From assembly GCF_004349065.1 (NCBI RefSeq), contig NZ_SMKZ01000028.1, forward strand, positions 20,023 to 84,022: 64,000 nt of DNA. The letters are read 5' to 3'. Source of the DNA: Jiangella asiatica (GTDB lineage Bacteria; Actinomycetota; Actinomycetes; Jiangellales; Jiangellaceae). How positions within the stretch are numbered: the stretch's first letter is position 1; each line of letters begins with the position of its first letter. A model generated the notes under the pieces. That model was not told the origin of the DNA, did no database searches, and saw nothing but the letters and a program-made list of their open reading frames with translations. Below are positions 63,018 through 64,000 of this stretch, piece by piece. The position numbers and the translations under genes were made by a program.

Positions 63018-64000
63018 CTATCGCTCATCTTGCTGGCCGCGCGCGTGCCAGGCCAGGCTCCGGCCAGCACGAACCCGAGCATCGTCATAGCCCATTTTTC
63101 GGCCGGGTGGCGAGTCCGTCACACCTGCGGCTCCGGCGGCACACCGCCCAACGCAGCTGGTGCCCGGGTGTGGTTGTACGACGAGGACGGCCGGCGAAGT
63201 CGTCCGCGGCAGCGGAATGGTGGCGTCAGAAGGGTGGGGGGCCGGCTGAGTCCTGGGTGGTGCGGACGAGTCCGATGGCCTCGGGTTCGGTGGGGTAGGT
63301 GTGGCCGGCGGGGGTGGTCCACCAGGTGGTGTGGTCGGGGTGGTGTGAATGGTGTGGCCGTGGTGGGTCCGATTCAGGTGATGGGTGCGGTGCAGGGCCC
63401 AGGTGTTGGCCGCGCCGGTGGTGCCGCCGTGGTGGTAGGGGATCTGGTGGTCGATGTCGGTTTCGGTGGCGGGTCGGGCGCAGGTGGGGAACCGGCACGT
63501 TGCATCGCGGGCGGTGACGAATGCGGCCAGTGCGGCCGGGGGCGTGTAGGTGGTGTGCCCGTACTCGAGGACCTCTCCGGTGGTCGGGTCGGTGAGGAGT
63601 CGGCGCAGGGTGGCGTCGGCGGCGATGCGCCGGGCGGTGGTGGCGGTGATGGGTCCGTACCCGTCGAGCCAGCCGGGTTGGTCGTCGGCACCGGCAAGGG
63701 CGGTCACGGGCACTGTGGCCAGAACCGTCGCTGCCCTTCCCCGACGCTTTGCGAGCCGGAGGACGCCGCTCGTCCTCACGGTCGCGTTCACGGGCGCGCG
63801 TGCCCTGTCAGGGTCGCCTGTGCCCGCGGTGGCGGGGTCGCCCCGGCTGAACCTGCCGCCGGCACCTGCACTATCGCTCGCGGCGGTGGTCGTGTCGGAG
63901 CCGGTGTCGGTGCTGCTGGTCTGGCTGGTTGCGAGGCAGGTGGGGTGGCAGCAGCCGAGGTGGCCGAGGTTGAGGGCGGTCCAGCCGAGCCCGGTGAGGG
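63018..64000 (-). CDS. HNH endonuclease, 13E12/DUF222 type; 5' end beyond window
   Basis: The frame is open from the window edge to a TAG at 63018-63020. The conserved part reads GVLRLAKRRGRAATVL, then TARRIAADATLRRLLTDPTTGEVLEYGHTTYTPPAALAAFVTARD. The HNH site follows: CRFPTCARPATETDIDHQIPYHHGGTTGAANTWALHRTHH (two Cys for structural zinc, DH catalytic pair, Asn, His). A roughly 110-residue Pro/Thr-rich tail follows and its stop touches the end of the tRNA-Leu gene on the other strand. An internal GTG at 63791 is not the real start because the upstream sequence is also coding-like. These multi-copy actinobacterial genes are suspected mobile or nuclease elements. Confidence 0.8.
   Translation of the reverse strand, partial: LTGLGWTALNLGHLGCCHPTCLATSQTSSTDTGSDTTTAASDSAGAGGRFSRGDPATAGTGDPDRARAPVNATVRTSGVLRLAKRRGRAATVLATVPVTALAGADDQPGWLDGYGPITATTARRIAADATLRRLLTDPTTGEVLEYGHTTYTPPAALAAFVTARDATCRFPTCARPATETDIDHQIPYHHGGTTGAANTWALHRTHHLNRTHHGHTIHTTPTTPPGGPPPPATPTPPNPRPSDSSAPPRTQPAPHPSDATIPLPRTTSPAVLVVQPHPGTSCVGRCAAGAAGVTDSPPGRKMGYDDARVRAGRSLAWHARGQQDER

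Overview
The window is GC-rich DNA with many GTG starts, stop/start overlaps of the GTGA and ATGA type, several apparently leaderless genes, a class II tRNA-Leu, and a 13E12/DUF222-type HNH protein. Together these point to a high-GC actinobacterium of soil or plant type. I cannot name the genus from sequence alone.

Layout. 1-5.5 kb: a GH106-like secreted hydrolase (cut by the window edge) divergent from a Tat-exported GH42-like hydrolase, then a truncated glycolate-oxidase Fe-S subunit. 5.5-16.5 kb: a minus-strand run of ten tightly overlapping genes. It consists of a sugar-type ABC importer (binding protein and two permeases, no ATPase), a Tm-1-like UPF0261 protein with its PEP-hydrolase-like TIM-barrel partner, an EthD-like protein, a Gfo/Idh/MocA oxidoreductase, a MaoC hydratase, an MFS carrier and a thiolase, all facing a divergent ROK regulator. 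The far end of this run is broken by a rearrangement. 16.5-23.7 kb: an IS-rich island with two secreted sialidase-fold proteins, a shared promoter/operator motif present three times, and IS21-family debris on both sides. 24-35.3 kb: a hexosamine-glycan utilisation operon (GH20 with propeller, binding protein, two permeases, DUF5107, DUF2961/GH172) under a divergent LacI regulator. 35.3-38.4 kb: pseudogenes, an IS3 element, a PPOX-fold gene and more IS debris.

38.4-51.9 kb is a small-molecule catabolic region. It holds an Frd/Sdh-type flavoprotein with a divergent LysR regulator. A GntR(FCD) regulator then sits between a D-2-hydroxyacid dehydrogenase and an operon encoding an M29/NicX-like metalloenzyme, a double-length ABC permease, its ATPase and binding protein, an MmgE/PrpD protein, a flavin monooxygenase and a cyclase-family hydrolase. 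A common TGCATACAA box at both promoters suggests one regulon. The enzyme mix resembles hydroxylation and ring opening of a (hetero)aromatic acid followed by acid processing, but the substrate is unknown.

52-64 kb looks like ordinary chromosome: a second thiolase with an HxlR regulator and a clear operator, a zincin metallopeptidase, an acidic Pro/Gly-rich membrane protein lacking a normal start codon, a phosphotransferase, a LigD-type polymerase domain, an FUSC-type membrane protein, a lipoprotein, a GroES-like protein, DUF3618, a Bcp peroxiredoxin, a repeat-containing membrane protein, tRNA-Leu(UAG), and a partial HNH gene.

All functional statements rest on motif and family recognition by eye. 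No database search was run.
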